Positions 1-7,764 of a stretch of DNA of 19,749 nt are shown here, one piece after another. Within the stretch, counting starts at the first letter, position 1, and each line of letters opens with the position of its first letter. The translations under genes were made by a program, and so were the position numbers. A model generated the notes under the pieces. That model did not search any database. It worked only from the letters and a program-made list of their open reading frames with translations, and was not told the DNA's origin. Origin of the DNA: JABDIY01 sp041576015 (GTDB lineage: Bacteria > Actinomycetota > Acidimicrobiia > Acidimicrobiales > SZUA-35); the NCBI GenBank assembly GCA_041576015.1, contig JBFGLT010000042.1, forward strand, positions 1-19,749, written 5' to 3'.

Positions 1-540
1 CGACGTTGTCCCGTCGAGGTTGTCGTGGAAGTCGATGCCGAGATCCTTGTCCTCGGGGGCGGTGGCATGCGGGTCGGCGTCGTCGCACATATGAATCCAT
101 GCCCGGCAGAGTCGAACCCAGTCCTCGTAGTCGTGCTCGCGGGCCAACTGCACCAGCTGTCGATGGTGTTCTCGGAACATCTCGGCCCGGTACATGGTGC
201 GCCGGACGGGGATCATCCGCACCAGCATGTCGAGGTGGTCGGTGGTCAAGGTGTCATCTTCGACCCCCTCGGCGATTCCGTCGAACCGGTGGATCAGCCG
301 GGCGTGGCGCACCCAGCGAGTCGTCGACCGCTTGGCCCGATTGGACTCGGCCGCCAGCCACGATGCCGGGTTCGCATAGCGGGTCTCACCCAAGCCTCCG
401 GTGTCTGCGTAGTCGATTGTGAGCCGGCCGATCAGGCTGTCGAGCTGATCCCGACTCGAGCACAACTCTGCAATCTGCTTACCCGCATCGAGGTGCTTCG
501 ACCGATCCAAACGATCCCGAATCTCGTCGACATCCGCCAT
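1..540 (-). CDS. DUF222/13E12-type HNH endonuclease-family protein (partial, N-terminal part)
   Basis: The gene enters the window from the left edge, so only its first 180 codons are visible. The helical, charged sequence with the stretch WLAAESNRAKRSTTRWVRHA (residues about 75-95) and the following H-R-F-D-G-I-A-E-G segment resembles the DUF222 region of actinobacterial 13E12-repeat proteins, which usually carry a C-terminal HNH nuclease motif. That motif would lie outside the window. I chose the ATG at 540 over the in-frame ATG at 582 because a complete sigma-70-type promoter (TTGACA, 17 bp, TATCAT) lies between them, with transcription expected to begin at about 540, so the transcript would be nearly leaderless. 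A LexA-type box sits inside the promoter spacer. Several 13E12 genes of Mycobacterium tuberculosis are known members of the LexA regulon, which supports both the family call and DNA-damage induction. Biochemical function is not established. Confidence 0.75.
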   Translation of the reverse strand, partial: MADVDEIRDRLDRSKHLDAGKQIAELCSSRDQLDSLIGRLTIDYADTGGLGETRYANPASWLAAESNRAKRSTTRWVRHARLIHRFDGIAEGVEDDTLTTDHLDMLVRMIPVRRTMYRAEMFREHHRQLVQLAREHDYEDWVRLCRAWIHMCDDADPHATAPEDKDLGIDFHDNLDGTTS

Positions 541-546
541 CTCTCC

Positions 547-575
547 ATGATACGAACGTTTGTTCGCATTGTCAA
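547..575 (-). promoter_or_regulatory. LexA-controlled (SOS) promoter of the DUF222 gene
   Basis: Read on the minus strand, -35 TTGACA (575-570) is followed by a 17-bp spacer and -10 TATCAT (552-547). The palindrome CGAACAAACGTTCG (566-553) fills most of the spacer and fits the Gram-positive SOS-box consensus CGAACRNRYGTTYG at every position. LexA bound here would block RNA polymerase directly. The -10 box ends 6 nt before the ATG at 540. Confidence 0.85.
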
Positions 576-650
576 CACTCATGGGCGCAATTGTTTGTAA
601 ATAGTCGACCTCTACCGCACGATGTCACCGACGGCGAGCAGAATGGCCGC

Positions 651-1787
651 ATGCTCTCGCGCATCCGGTCCAATCGAGCCCGCGTCGTTGGAGCGACCTC
701 ATTCGCAGCGCTGTGCGTGTTGGTTCTCGTTGCCTGCTCATCCGGATCAGGCCCGACGGCGGGGGAGGTGCCGACCACGTCGACGTTCACTACCACGGCA
801 GCGAATTCCGCCGCGTCGACGACGTCGATCTCGACGTCGGTTCCACCTCCAGACTCGACCACGACCACCGCTCCACGGCCGATCGCAGTCGAGGAGCTGG
901 AGCTGGTGGCCTATCCGATCCCCGCCGGCTCCCGACCTCATGATGTGGCTCCGGCGACGGACGGGGGCGTCTGGTACACCGCCCAGGCGTCGGGAGAGCT
1001 CGGGTGGCTCGATCCGGCGACGGGTGAGACCAGGCACATCACGCTGGGCCCCGGTTCCCGACCCCACGGTGTCATCGTGGACGCCGAGGGGTTCGCATGG
1101 ATCACCGATGGTGGCCGCAACGCTATCCAGCGGGTCGATCCGCAAACCGACGAGATCACCGAGTACCCCCTGCCCGCCGATCGCCCGGACGCCAATCTCA
1201 ACACGGCGGCATTCGACGGTCGGGGCCGTCTCTGGTTCACGGGCCAGAACGGGATCGTCGGAATGCTCGACCCCGAATCCGGTGAGATGGAGGTCTTCGA
1301 CGCACCGCGCGGGCGGGGACCGTACGGAATCGATGCGACGCCGGAGGGCACGGTCTACTTTGCATCGCTGGCAGGAAGCTACGTCGGGTTGATCGAGCCA
1401 GACGACTCCATCACCGTGCTCGAGCCTCCTACCGCACGGCAGGGAGCGCGCCGCGTGTGGAGCGACTCCGACGGCGCTGTGTGGGTCAGCGAGTGGAACT
1501 CCGGCAACCTCAGCCGCTACCGCCCCGACATCGATACGTGGGACACCTGGCCACTTCCGGGAGAGACGCCCTCTGCCTACGCCGTGTATGTGGATGACAC
1601 CGACATCGTGTGGGTGAGCGACTTCGCCGGGAATGCCATCCATCGCTTCGATCCTGCCGACGAGACGTTCACGACATTCGCCTTGCCATCCAGTCCGGGC
1701 AACGTCCGTCAGATTCTCGGCCGCCCCGGCGAAGTCTGGGGGGCGGAGTCCGCTGCCGATCAACTGATCGTGATCCGCCGCCGGTGA
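651..1787 (+). CDS. Secreted seven-bladed beta-propeller lipoprotein, virginiamycin B lyase (Vgb)-like
   Basis: A 378-residue exported protein. Residues 1-29 form a lipoprotein signal peptide (arginine-rich start, hydrophobic core, lipobox L-V-A-C with Cys29). A Ser/Thr/Pro-rich linker follows to about residue 75, probably a wall-spanning tether. The rest contains seven repeats of the type x-V-W-[YFV]-[TS]-x5-G-x-[IL]-x-R-[IVL]-D-P-x-[ST]-x-E-x-x-x-[YF], for example the ones containing GGVWYTAQ, FAWITDGG, RLWFTGQN, TVYFASLA, AVWVSEWN, IVWVSDFA and EVWGAESA. These are the blades of the NHL/Vgb-type propeller. Vgb linearises streptogramin B antibiotics, but most propellers of this type do other things; I could not confirm the Vgb catalytic residues, so no enzymatic role is assigned. 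The start at 651 is taken because it begins a clean signal peptide; an in-frame start at 591 would add 20 polar residues. No clear Shine-Dalgarno sequence is visible. Confidence 0.85.
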   Translation: MLSRIRSNRARVVGATSFAALCVLVLVACSSGSGPTAGEVPTTSTFTTTAANSAASTTSISTSVPPPDSTTTTAPRPIAVEELELVAYPIPAGSRPHDVAPATDGGVWYTAQASGELGWLDPATGETRHITLGPGSRPHGVIVDAEGFAWITDGGRNAIQRVDPQTDEITEYPLPADRPDANLNTAAFDGRGRLWFTGQNGIVGMLDPESGEMEVFDAPRGRGPYGIDATPEGTVYFASLAGSYVGLIEPDDSITVLEPPTARQGARRVWSDSDGAVWVSEWNSGNLSRYRPDIDTWDTWPLPGETPSAYAVYVDDTDIVWVSDFAGNAIHRFDPADETFTTFALPSSPGNVRQILGRPGEVWGAESAADQLIVIRRR

Positions 1788-1796
1788 AGACACGGC

Positions 1797-1841
1797 GAGA
1801 CGCGTCCAAACCGTTGGTCGGCAACGGTTTCGGCGCGTCTC
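1797..1841. terminator. Large hairpin, probable bidirectional terminator
   Basis: Two 20-nt arms (1797-1816 and 1822-1841) pair at 17 of 20 positions around a 5-nt loop: GAGACGCG and AAACCGTTG in the left arm match CAACGGTTT and CGCGTCTC in the right arm, with a 3-nt internal mismatch. It lies between the convergent propeller and ppgK genes, 9 nt after the first stop. No T-tract follows on either side, so it is not a canonical intrinsic terminator. Confidence 0.65.
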
Positions 1842-1877
1842 GACGATGTGCAGTCCATTTCGCAGGACACCGAGGAG

Positions 1878-2612
1878 TCATGCCTCGGCTGTGATGGCGG
1901 CGCCGATGATCCCAGCGCTGTTTCCGAACTGAGCGACTCGGATGGACGCGTCCACATCGAGTTGATCGATGAACTTGTCGAGCTTCTTGCTGGCGCCACC
2001 TCCGACGATGAAATGGTCCGGCGTGAAGACTCGGGAGACTCGTTGGAGAAAGTAGTTGAATCGTTTTCCCCACTCGGTCCAACTCAAGTCGTTGGTCTTC
2101 CTCGCCTTGTCTCCGGCGTAGAACTCGATCGGCTTGCCGTCCTTCCCGGGCATCCGGCCGAGTTCGATGTGCGGAATCAACATCCCGTTGTAGAACACAC
2201 CCGTTCCCAGACCGGTGCCGATGGTGACCATGATCACCATCCCGGTGAGACCGCGGCCCGCTCCGAGGGACACCTCGGCGAGACCAGCGACATCGGCGTC
2301 GTTGTTCACGACGAAGTCCAGTCCCGTCGCCTCCCCAAACAGCTCGTCCACCTGGGTACCCCGCCAGGATTCGTCGATGTTGCCGGCGGTTCGCGACTGA
2401 CCGTCCACGATGACGGTGGGAAAACTGCAGCCGACCGGACCGTGGTAGCCCAACTCTGCGACCAGTTCCTTCACCACACCGGCGATCTTCCTCGGTGTTG
2501 CCGGCTTGGGCGTCGGAATGCGAAGGCGATCGCTCAACAACTCCCCGGTGGTGGTGTCAACGATCGCACCCTTTACCCCTGATCCGCCGACATCGATGCC
2601 GAGTGTGCCCAT
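1878..2612 (-). CDS. ppgK: Polyphosphate glucokinase
   Basis: A 244-residue ROK-family kinase that phosphorylates glucose to glucose-6-phosphate with inorganic polyphosphate (and often ATP) as donor, in the cytoplasm. The N-terminal phosphate-binding loop GIDVGGSGVKG (residues 5-15), the S-F-P-T-V segment, the catalytic-Asp motif NNDADVAG (about 102-109), the second phosphate loop TIGTGLGTG (about 129-137) and IELGRMPGK are all in the expected order. The zinc motif CxCGxxGC of ordinary ROK glucokinases is absent, as expected for the polyphosphate type. Length is close to the usual 250-265 residues. A ribosome binding site (AGAGGA) lies 5 nt before the ATG at 2612. This enzyme is characteristic of Actinobacteria. 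The gene is monocistronic or weakly linked to the upstream MBL-fold gene 131 bp away. Confidence 0.93.
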   Translation of the reverse strand: MGTLGIDVGGSGVKGAIVDTTTGELLSDRLRIPTPKPATPRKIAGVVKELVAELGYHGPVGCSFPTVIVDGQSRTAGNIDESWRGTQVDELFGEATGLDFVVNNDADVAGLAEVSLGAGRGLTGMVIMVTIGTGLGTGVFYNGMLIPHIELGRMPGKDGKPIEFYAGDKARKTNDLSWTEWGKRFNYFLQRVSRVFTPDHFIVGGGASKKLDKFIDQLDVDASIRVAQFGNSAGIIGAAITAEA

Positions 2613-2743
2613 CGTTCCTCTTCAGTTGCCCGTCTTGATGATCGAACCTAGCAGGCTCCAGAGTCGCCGATTATCTGTCGCTTGGCCAGCACACCAGATA
2701 CGAGGATCCGCCCGAGAATGAGGCCCGATCTCAAGGTCGCCGT

Positions 2744-3511
2744 TCAGTTCGACAGCTGAGAGGCAGCATGGTCGATGAGGGCGTGGCGCTCGCCGGTCGA
2801 CCATGCAAAAGCGTGGATCGTGCCCCGCGCCAATCCGGGGACGAGAACGTCGGAGTCGGTTCGCCGGAGACGAGCGAGCGTGGAGCGCATGTCGTCGAGT
2901 TGCCCCTCGTAGGGATGGAAGCCGAGTACAGCGGGGAAATTGTCGATGGTGAAGTTGGTGAAGGTATCGCCGGTGAACAGGTAGCGCCGCCCGTCTGCGT
3001 CGTTGCGCCACCGGTAGGCTGTCGTGCCGGCGGTGTGGCCGGGAGCGTGGATGGCCTCCAGATCGTCGTCGAATCGATGGTCGCCGGGCAGCGGCTCGAT
3101 GAACCGGACTCCTTTGGCCGCGCACGCTTCGACCTCGGCCTCGTGGCAGTGCACTGGTGCGCCGTAGCGCTCGGCGAGGGTGGTGACGTGCGGAGTGGCC
3201 TCGTCCATGTGGTTGAGCAGGATGCGAGTGACTCCACCGAGTTCGTCGAGGTGGTCGAAGAGCCCGGCGATTCGAGAGCACGAGTAGACGAAGACATTCC
3301 CGGCCGGACGCTGGATCAGGAAGCCGCACGTGTTTGCCGGCCCACCGAGTGGCTCGTCGGCACATGCCCAGAGGCCAGGTGCCACCGGGCGGAACCGGTC
3401 GGGAGCGGCTGGTTCGGTTCTGGGGAGAGCGGTGAGGTGATCGTCCACCGGGGGTCCTTGGCGACTGGTCGACGACGTTCGATCGACCGTGGGTCCATGG
3501 TCATCCTGCAT
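2744..3511 (-). CDS. MBL-fold hydrolase with degenerate metal-binding motif
   Basis: A 255-residue metallo-beta-lactamase-fold protein. After a polar, probably disordered 35-residue N-terminus, the fold runs from about residue 40 to 225. The canonical HxHxDH motif is replaced by L-N-H101-M-D103-E104, so the first and last histidines are missing; H108 follows shortly after. Later elements are intact: H155-A-P-G-H159-T-A-G and F-T-G-D-T (179-183). The protein may therefore bind a single metal or use a variant dinuclear site. Substrate is unknown: glyoxalase II-like thioesters, lactones and beta-lactams are all possible within the fold. The ATG at 3511 is used; a GTG at about codon 22 would remove much of the low-complexity start. 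It is transcribed on the same strand as the lipoprotein upstream (40 bp away), so the two may share a transcript. Confidence 0.8.
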   Translation of the reverse strand: MQDDHGPTVDRTSSTSRQGPPVDDHLTALPRTEPAAPDRFRPVAPGLWACADEPLGGPANTCGFLIQRPAGNVFVYSCSRIAGLFDHLDELGGVTRILLNHMDEATPHVTTLAERYGAPVHCHEAEVEACAAKGVRFIEPLPGDHRFDDDLEAIHAPGHTAGTTAYRWRNDADGRRYLFTGDTFTNFTIDNFPAVLGFHPYEGQLDDMRSTLARLRRTDSDVLVPGLARGTIHAFAWSTGERHALIDHAASQLSN

Positions 3512-3551
3512 CCGGCACCGGTCAAGATGTCCAACGGATTTTGGTCCCGAG

Positions 3552-4088
3552 TTAGCTACTCCAACCGGCGGCGCTCCCTGGATCGCCGGTGAGGGTCAGA
3601 ACACCCCCGGGCTCGCTGATCGGATCGCCGGTCCAGGCGCCGCCGGCCTCGGCCACCGAGAGCCGACCGCCGCCCGATCCCCAGGTCACATAGGAGAGCA
3701 GATCGTCGCTGCTCCCGAAGTTGGACGACATGTAGAGACCGACCTCGCCACCGTCGGCGCCGATGCCTCCGAGGGTGATCTCGATGCTGTCGCCGGGTGC
3801 GAGGGTCACTTCGGGCAGCGCCAGGTAGTTCGGTCGATTGCAGAGTTGATGGCCGGAGAGGTCGACGTCGGCGGTTCCGTTGTTGGTGATGGTCACAGTT
3901 CCGGTGCCGAGATCGACGGCGGTGACGGTCAGTCCGGACGAGCCAGCGCCCGTCGAAGTTTCGGTTGTCTCCGATTCCGCGTCGCCGTCGCCGTCTCCGC
4001 TGCCGCAGGCCAGAACGACGAGTCCAAGGGCGAGCATCACCGGCAGCCAATGGAGACGGCGAAGAACCGACTTGGTCTCGATGGGCAT
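3552..4088 (-). CDS. Small secreted lipoprotein with lamin-tail-like beta domain
   Basis: A 178-residue protein with a lipoprotein signal peptide (residues 1-28; positively charged RR, hydrophobic core, lipobox V-L-A-C with Cys28) and an acidic Gly/Asp/Ser/Thr linker to about residue 52. The remaining 125 residues form a beta-rich domain whose features (V-T-I-T-N-N-G-T-A-D-V-D-L-S-G, then L-A-P-G-D-S-I-E-I-T-L and a terminal G-G-V-L-T-L) resemble the lamin-tail domain (LTD) found in many secreted bacterial proteins, where it is a passive binding or assembly module. No catalytic residues are visible. A strong Shine-Dalgarno sequence (GAGGAGGAACC) lies directly before the ATG at 4088. It lies 65 bp downstream of the MmgE/PrpD gene on the same strand and could be the last gene of that operon or an independent unit. 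Confidence 0.75.
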   Translation of the reverse strand: MPIETKSVLRRLHWLPVMLALGLVVLACGSGDGDGDAESETTETSTGAGSSGLTVTAVDLGTGTVTITNNGTADVDLSGHQLCNRPNYLALPEVTLAPGDSIEITLGGIGADGGEVGLYMSSNFGSSDDLLSYVTWGSGGGRLSVAEAGGAWTGDPISEPGGVLTLTGDPGSAAGWSS

Positions 4089-4153
4089 GGTTCCTCCTCA
4101 GCGAGCACGCCCTTGCGGCGAGCCTACCACCGGCAGCTCCTCCCAGCCGATGG

Positions 4154-5539
4154 TCAGGCTCCGACCGGCCTGGGCGGGCCGAGTGCGTTGGTGAGGGTTG
4201 CGATCGGTTCGTCCAGGCGGTCGAACATGCCTCGCAGGGACGTGCCGAGGCCGGGGTCGGCCAGGCCGGCTACGAGCCCATCGAACTTGGTGGCAAGCTC
4301 ATCGGTGGTGAGAGGGTCGTGCATCGATCCCTTCTGGCCATGGACTGTCCGCTCGAGAACCATGCCGTCGGTGAGGAAGATGCGCACGCGGCCGCCCATC
4401 TTCGAGGCGTAGGTGGCGTCGAACTCGGCGGCCGCCTCCACCGACACGACTTTCGACTGCAACGTCGCCACAGCCGGATCGGTGATGCGCGCCGAGGAGT
4501 AGGTGGCGGGGTCGGCCGGATCAGCCAAGATAGCGGCTGCGATGTTGAACTCGGCCGAATACTGGGCCGCCATCACCGACACAGTCCCATCCATGCTGTT
4601 CTGCGTGGCGGCCTTGGTCGGACCCTCGGCCTCGATTCGAACGATCTGCTCGGCGATGAGATCGTGCTCGGCACGGAGCTCGGCCGCCGCCTGGATCATC
4701 GGATGGATGTCGCTGCAGGCGGCGTACGGCTTGACCGTGATCTCGTCGATCATCCACCGCTCGCCCAGCGACGCTGTCAACAACTCGGTAGCGGGGTCGG
4801 GTCCGAACACCGAGCAGAATCCGTACGTGCCGGCCAGTCCGTCGGCGGCCCCCTCGAACCCCCGAGCCACCAGCGATGCGGCCAGCAGACCGGCCTCGGC
4901 GGCCCGACCGGCATGGATCCGCTTGGCCATGCCCCCCGATGCCGCGAACTCCATCGTGCCCGAGGCCAGCGAGACGGCGACCCCGAATGTGCTGTTGATC
5001 ATCGCGCCGTCGAAGCCCATCAGCCGCCCGGCGGCCGCCGCCGACCCGAACACCCCCGACATCGAGGTCGGATGGAATCCGGCCAGCATGTGAGCGGCCG
5101 GTCCAACCGCCAGGCCGGCGCGTCCCATCGCCTCGTACCCGACAACGATGGCCTCCAGAACATCCTGGACCGATGCGCCCCGGTCCTCGGCCAGCGCCAG
5201 CGCGGCGGGGACGACCACCGCACCGGGATGGCTGATGGCCTCCTCGTGCACGTCGTCGAGCTCGAAGGCGTGCGCCGACGAGCCGTTGGCGAACGCAGCC
5301 ATCGCCGGTGTCGTCCCCCGGCCCGCACCGATCACCGTCGACGCGCCGTCGCCCCCTGTCGCGAGGGCGTGGGCGATCGCCGCCTTGGACCAGGGTTGGG
5401 TGGCGCCGAACACCGTGCAACCGATGGTGTCGATCAGCGCACTGGACGCAGCGTCGAGCAGGCGGTCGTCGACGTTCCCGGTGAGACCGGCCAGGAAGCC
5501 GGCCAGCACCCGCGACGCAGACGGTGGTGACGCCGTCAT
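4154..5539 (-). CDS. MmgE/PrpD family protein
   Basis: A 461-residue member of the MmgE/PrpD fold, which includes 2-methylcitrate dehydratase, cis-aconitate decarboxylase and iminodisuccinate epimerase. Family features are present along the length: A-L-I-D-T-I-G-C near residues 34-41, the H90-A-F-E-L-D-D-V-H98 and S-H104-P-G segment of the active site, the helical G-V-F-G-S-A-A-A-A-G (162-171), K206-R-I-H-A-G-R-A-A-E-A-G, and K270-P-Y-A-A-C-S-D-I-H-P. Its ATG shares a base with the stop codon of the Rieske gene (TGATG), so it is translationally coupled. Context in the catabolic operon suggests it dehydrates, isomerises or decarboxylates a small carboxylic acid released upstream in the pathway; the exact reaction cannot be read from the sequence. 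Confidence 0.9.
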   Translation of the reverse strand: MTASPPSASRVLAGFLAGLTGNVDDRLLDAASSALIDTIGCTVFGATQPWSKAAIAHALATGGDGASTVIGAGRGTTPAMAAFANGSSAHAFELDDVHEEAISHPGAVVVPAALALAEDRGASVQDVLEAIVVGYEAMGRAGLAVGPAAHMLAGFHPTSMSGVFGSAAAAGRLMGFDGAMINSTFGVAVSLASGTMEFAASGGMAKRIHAGRAAEAGLLAASLVARGFEGAADGLAGTYGFCSVFGPDPATELLTASLGERWMIDEITVKPYAACSDIHPMIQAAAELRAEHDLIAEQIVRIEAEGPTKAATQNSMDGTVSVMAAQYSAEFNIAAAILADPADPATYSSARITDPAVATLQSKVVSVEAAAEFDATYASKMGGRVRIFLTDGMVLERTVHGQKGSMHDPLTTDELATKFDGLVAGLADPGLGTSLRGMFDRLDEPIATLTNALGPPRPVGA

Positions 5540-6603
5540 CAGGCCTCGCCGAGGGCGTTACGCAGGAGGACGTGGAGGTGGGCGACGGTGTTCTCGGATC
5601 GCACGGTGGCGACGCCGCTGGGGTCGAGGATCAGCGGACCCGGGCGGTAGCCGCGACTGGCGATGCCGCGTTGCACCGAATCCATGATCGCGAAGTCCTC
5701 GGCCACGGTGGTGTTCCAATCGAGCTCGATCATCGCCTTCTGCTCTGGCGTGGGATCATGCCGGTCGAACCACCACTCGCGGATCAGCAGCGTCCGATCG
5801 ACGGACAGCGGAACCCACCGGAAGGTGTTGAGCACCCTGCCCGGATAGCACTGGATCGACGAGACCGGCCAGGTGAAGAACGAGCCGTAGTCGGGGGCGT
5901 CGACGTCAAGGCGGTAGCCCAGCCGTTCCGGAGCGGGTGCCTGAGCGGTGTGGTGGATGGTGAACCCGCGCGACTCGATCCGGTAGCTGGCGGGCGCGAC
6001 CACCCCGGCGGTGAACGCCTTGTGGACGTTCGGGCAGTGGTAGCACTCGTTGTAGTTCTCGACCGCCACCTTCCAGTTGGCGTCGATCACGTGGGTCCGC
6101 CGGGATGACAGCACCCGCTCGGCGGCATCGGGGGCGATGGCCAGGAGCTCGTCCTCGATGCCTGGAATGGTCTCCTCCAGCGTGGGAGCATCGAGGTCGA
6201 GGTTGACGAAGAGGAACCCGGCGATGGTTGCGACCCGCACCTGCGGGATACACAACTGGCCCACGTCCTCGCCCCTCGCGTTGACCAGCTCGCCCCCGAG
6301 GCTGTAGGACCATGCGTGGTACGGGCAAGTGATCCTGGACACAGAGGCAGCGTCGTCGCTCACCAGCTCGTGGCCCCGGTGCTGGCATACGTTGTAGAAG
6401 CCGCGTACAGCCCCGCCGTCGTTGGCCACGATCACCCGCTCGTCCCCCACCTGCGCCGTGATGAGCTGACCGGGTGACGCGACCTGCGACCGGTGGCCGA
6501 CCAGTTGCCAGCTTCGGGCGAAGATGCGATCGAGCTCCCGTTCGAAGATTTCCGCGTCGAGGTAGTACCGGGCCTCGAGCCCTCTCGGTCTCGTGTCCCC
6601 CAT
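5539..6603 (-). CDS. Rieske non-haem iron oxygenase, alpha subunit (choline/betaine/carnitine monooxygenase-like)
   Basis: A 354-residue aromatic-ring-hydroxylating-type oxygenase alpha subunit. The Rieske [2Fe-2S] site is C73-x-H75 ... C93-x2-H96 (N-V-C-Q-H-R-G-H and C-P-Y-H-A-W). The catalytic domain carries E182-N-Y-N-E-C-Y-H189-C-P-N-V-H194 and a probable third ligand Asp in A-E-D303-F. The ENYxECYHCxxxH pattern is typical of the branch acting on quaternary amines (choline monooxygenase, glycine betaine GbcA, carnitine CntA, stachydrine Stc2), which removes or oxidises N-methyl carbons. No reductase partner is in the window. Of three in-frame starts (GTG 6612, ATG 6609, ATG 6603) the last has the best spacing (9 nt) from GGAGG. 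It is 33 bp after the aminotransferase and overlaps the MmgE/PrpD start. Substrate is inferred from family and context only. Confidence 0.9.
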   Translation of the reverse strand: MGDTRPRGLEARYYLDAEIFERELDRIFARSWQLVGHRSQVASPGQLITAQVGDERVIVANDGGAVRGFYNVCQHRGHELVSDDAASVSRITCPYHAWSYSLGGELVNARGEDVGQLCIPQVRVATIAGFLFVNLDLDAPTLEETIPGIEDELLAIAPDAAERVLSSRRTHVIDANWKVAVENYNECYHCPNVHKAFTAGVVAPASYRIESRGFTIHHTAQAPAPERLGYRLDVDAPDYGSFFTWPVSSIQCYPGRVLNTFRWVPLSVDRTLLIREWWFDRHDPTPEQKAMIELDWNTTVAEDFAIMDSVQRGIASRGYRPGPLILDPSGVATVRSENTVAHLHVLLRNALGEA

Positions 6604-6636
6604 CGTCATCACCCTCCTCTCTCTCCGGCTCGGCCT

Positions 6637-7749
6637 TCAGGGCAGATCGGCCAGCGCATCCACCAGGCGATCCATGCGCTCGGTGAAGTTCACGTCGCAG
6701 CGAAGGAATCGATCGTCGAGGCCTCGCCATGACACCGCACCGTCCTTGACGATCACGCCCCGCTCCAAGAGCCCGTTGAACACCTCGGTGGAGTCGGTGT
6801 CGGGATCGAGGATCTCCACCAGAAAGAAGTTGGAACGACTGTCGGGCACCATACGGAACCGGTCGAGCTCCTCGAAGCGACCCTGCACGTGGTCGCGGGC
6901 CTCCACGATGGTGGCCACCGTGCGGGTGACGTGCTCGTCGTCGTCGAGCGCCGCCACTCCCCCGGCGATCTGTAGCTGCCCCATGTTCCAGGTCGTCTTG
7001 ACGGCGAGGAGGGCATCGACGACAGGCCGGGCGGCGATTCCAAACCCGATCCGGAGCCCGGCCAGTCCGAAGGCCTTCGAGAATGTCCGGAGCACCGCCA
7101 GGTGCTCGTACTCGGCGGCCAGGTGGATGTACCCGGGCGTGTCGGAGTAGTGCACGTATGCCTCGTCCAGAACAACGAGTGCCTGCGGCGCCGCCTCGAT
7201 GATCCGACGAATTGCAGCCTCGCTCAGCCATGATCCCGACGGGCTGTGAGGATTGGTGATGAACACGATGCGGGTGTCGTCGTCGACCGCGTGGAGGTAG
7301 GTGTCGACATCCAGGCTCATCGTGGCCGCAACGGTGGCGTCGTGGGCGAGGATCGGGATGCGTCCCTCGACCTCGGCGAAGAGGTGATAGATCGGAAAGC
7401 ACGGACCGGGCATCAGAATCTTGCCCCCGGGCTCGCAGAAGGCGCGGATGACGAGTGAGATGATCTCGGTCTCGCCGGCACCACAGACCACCTGCTCGGG
7501 CCCGTACCCGTAGGTGGCGGCGATCTTCTCCCTGAGCGCCTCGGCAGTCCACGAGGGGTAGAGGTGAAGTCGGTCGAGCGCCGCTTCCACGGCGGCCCGG
7601 GCCTTGGGCGAGGCGCCGTAGGGATTCTCGGCCGAGCCCAGCTTGGCGATGTCGGCTGGGGCGATCCCGTACCGGGCGGCGACGTAATCGGCCGGGAGCC
7701 CGGGTACGTAGTACTCCGGGCTCTTCAGACCTGGATGGGCGTGGAGCAT
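6637..7749 (-). CDS. Class I/II PLP-dependent aminotransferase, HisC-like
   Basis: A 370-residue fold-type I aminotransferase of the histidinol-phosphate aminotransferase subfamily. Seen are E41-N-P-Y-G (substrate clamp), G-A-G-E-T-E (90-95, PLP phosphate), T-N166-P-H-S-P-S-G, D195-E-A-Y198, and the Schiff-base lysine in R-T-F-S-K225-A-F-G-L-A-G-L-R233. No other histidine-biosynthesis gene is nearby, and it sits inside a catabolic operon, so a role in transaminating a pathway intermediate is more likely than HisC itself. HisC-like enzymes acting on aromatic or other amino acids and on phosphonates are common. It starts 15 nt after the RpiR stop codon; GGGG lies 5 nt before the ATG. Confidence 0.88.
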   Translation of the reverse strand: MLHAHPGLKSPEYYVPGLPADYVAARYGIAPADIAKLGSAENPYGASPKARAAVEAALDRLHLYPSWTAEALREKIAATYGYGPEQVVCGAGETEIISLVIRAFCEPGGKILMPGPCFPIYHLFAEVEGRIPILAHDATVAATMSLDVDTYLHAVDDDTRIVFITNPHSPSGSWLSEAAIRRIIEAAPQALVVLDEAYVHYSDTPGYIHLAAEYEHLAVLRTFSKAFGLAGLRIGFGIAARPVVDALLAVKTTWNMGQLQIAGGVAALDDDEHVTRTVATIVEARDHVQGRFEELDRFRMVPDSRSNFFLVEILDPDTDSTEVFNGLLERGVIVKDGAVSWRGLDDRFLRCDVNFTERMDRLVDALADLP

Positions 7750-7764
7750 GTCATCCCCTGGGGT

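Noticed and set aside
541..582. ATG at 582 as start of the DUF222 gene
   Set aside because: The promoter and LexA box lie downstream of it, so it would not be transcribed from that promoter.
25..600. A plus-strand open frame over the DUF222 gene
   Set aside because: It is antisense to the DUF222 coding frame, ignores the SOS promoter, and has no family-like sequence.
6637..7749. Assignment of the aminotransferase as HisC in histidine biosynthesis
   Set aside because: Motifs are HisC-like, but no other his gene is nearby and it sits in the middle of a catabolic operon with oxygenase and RpiR genes.
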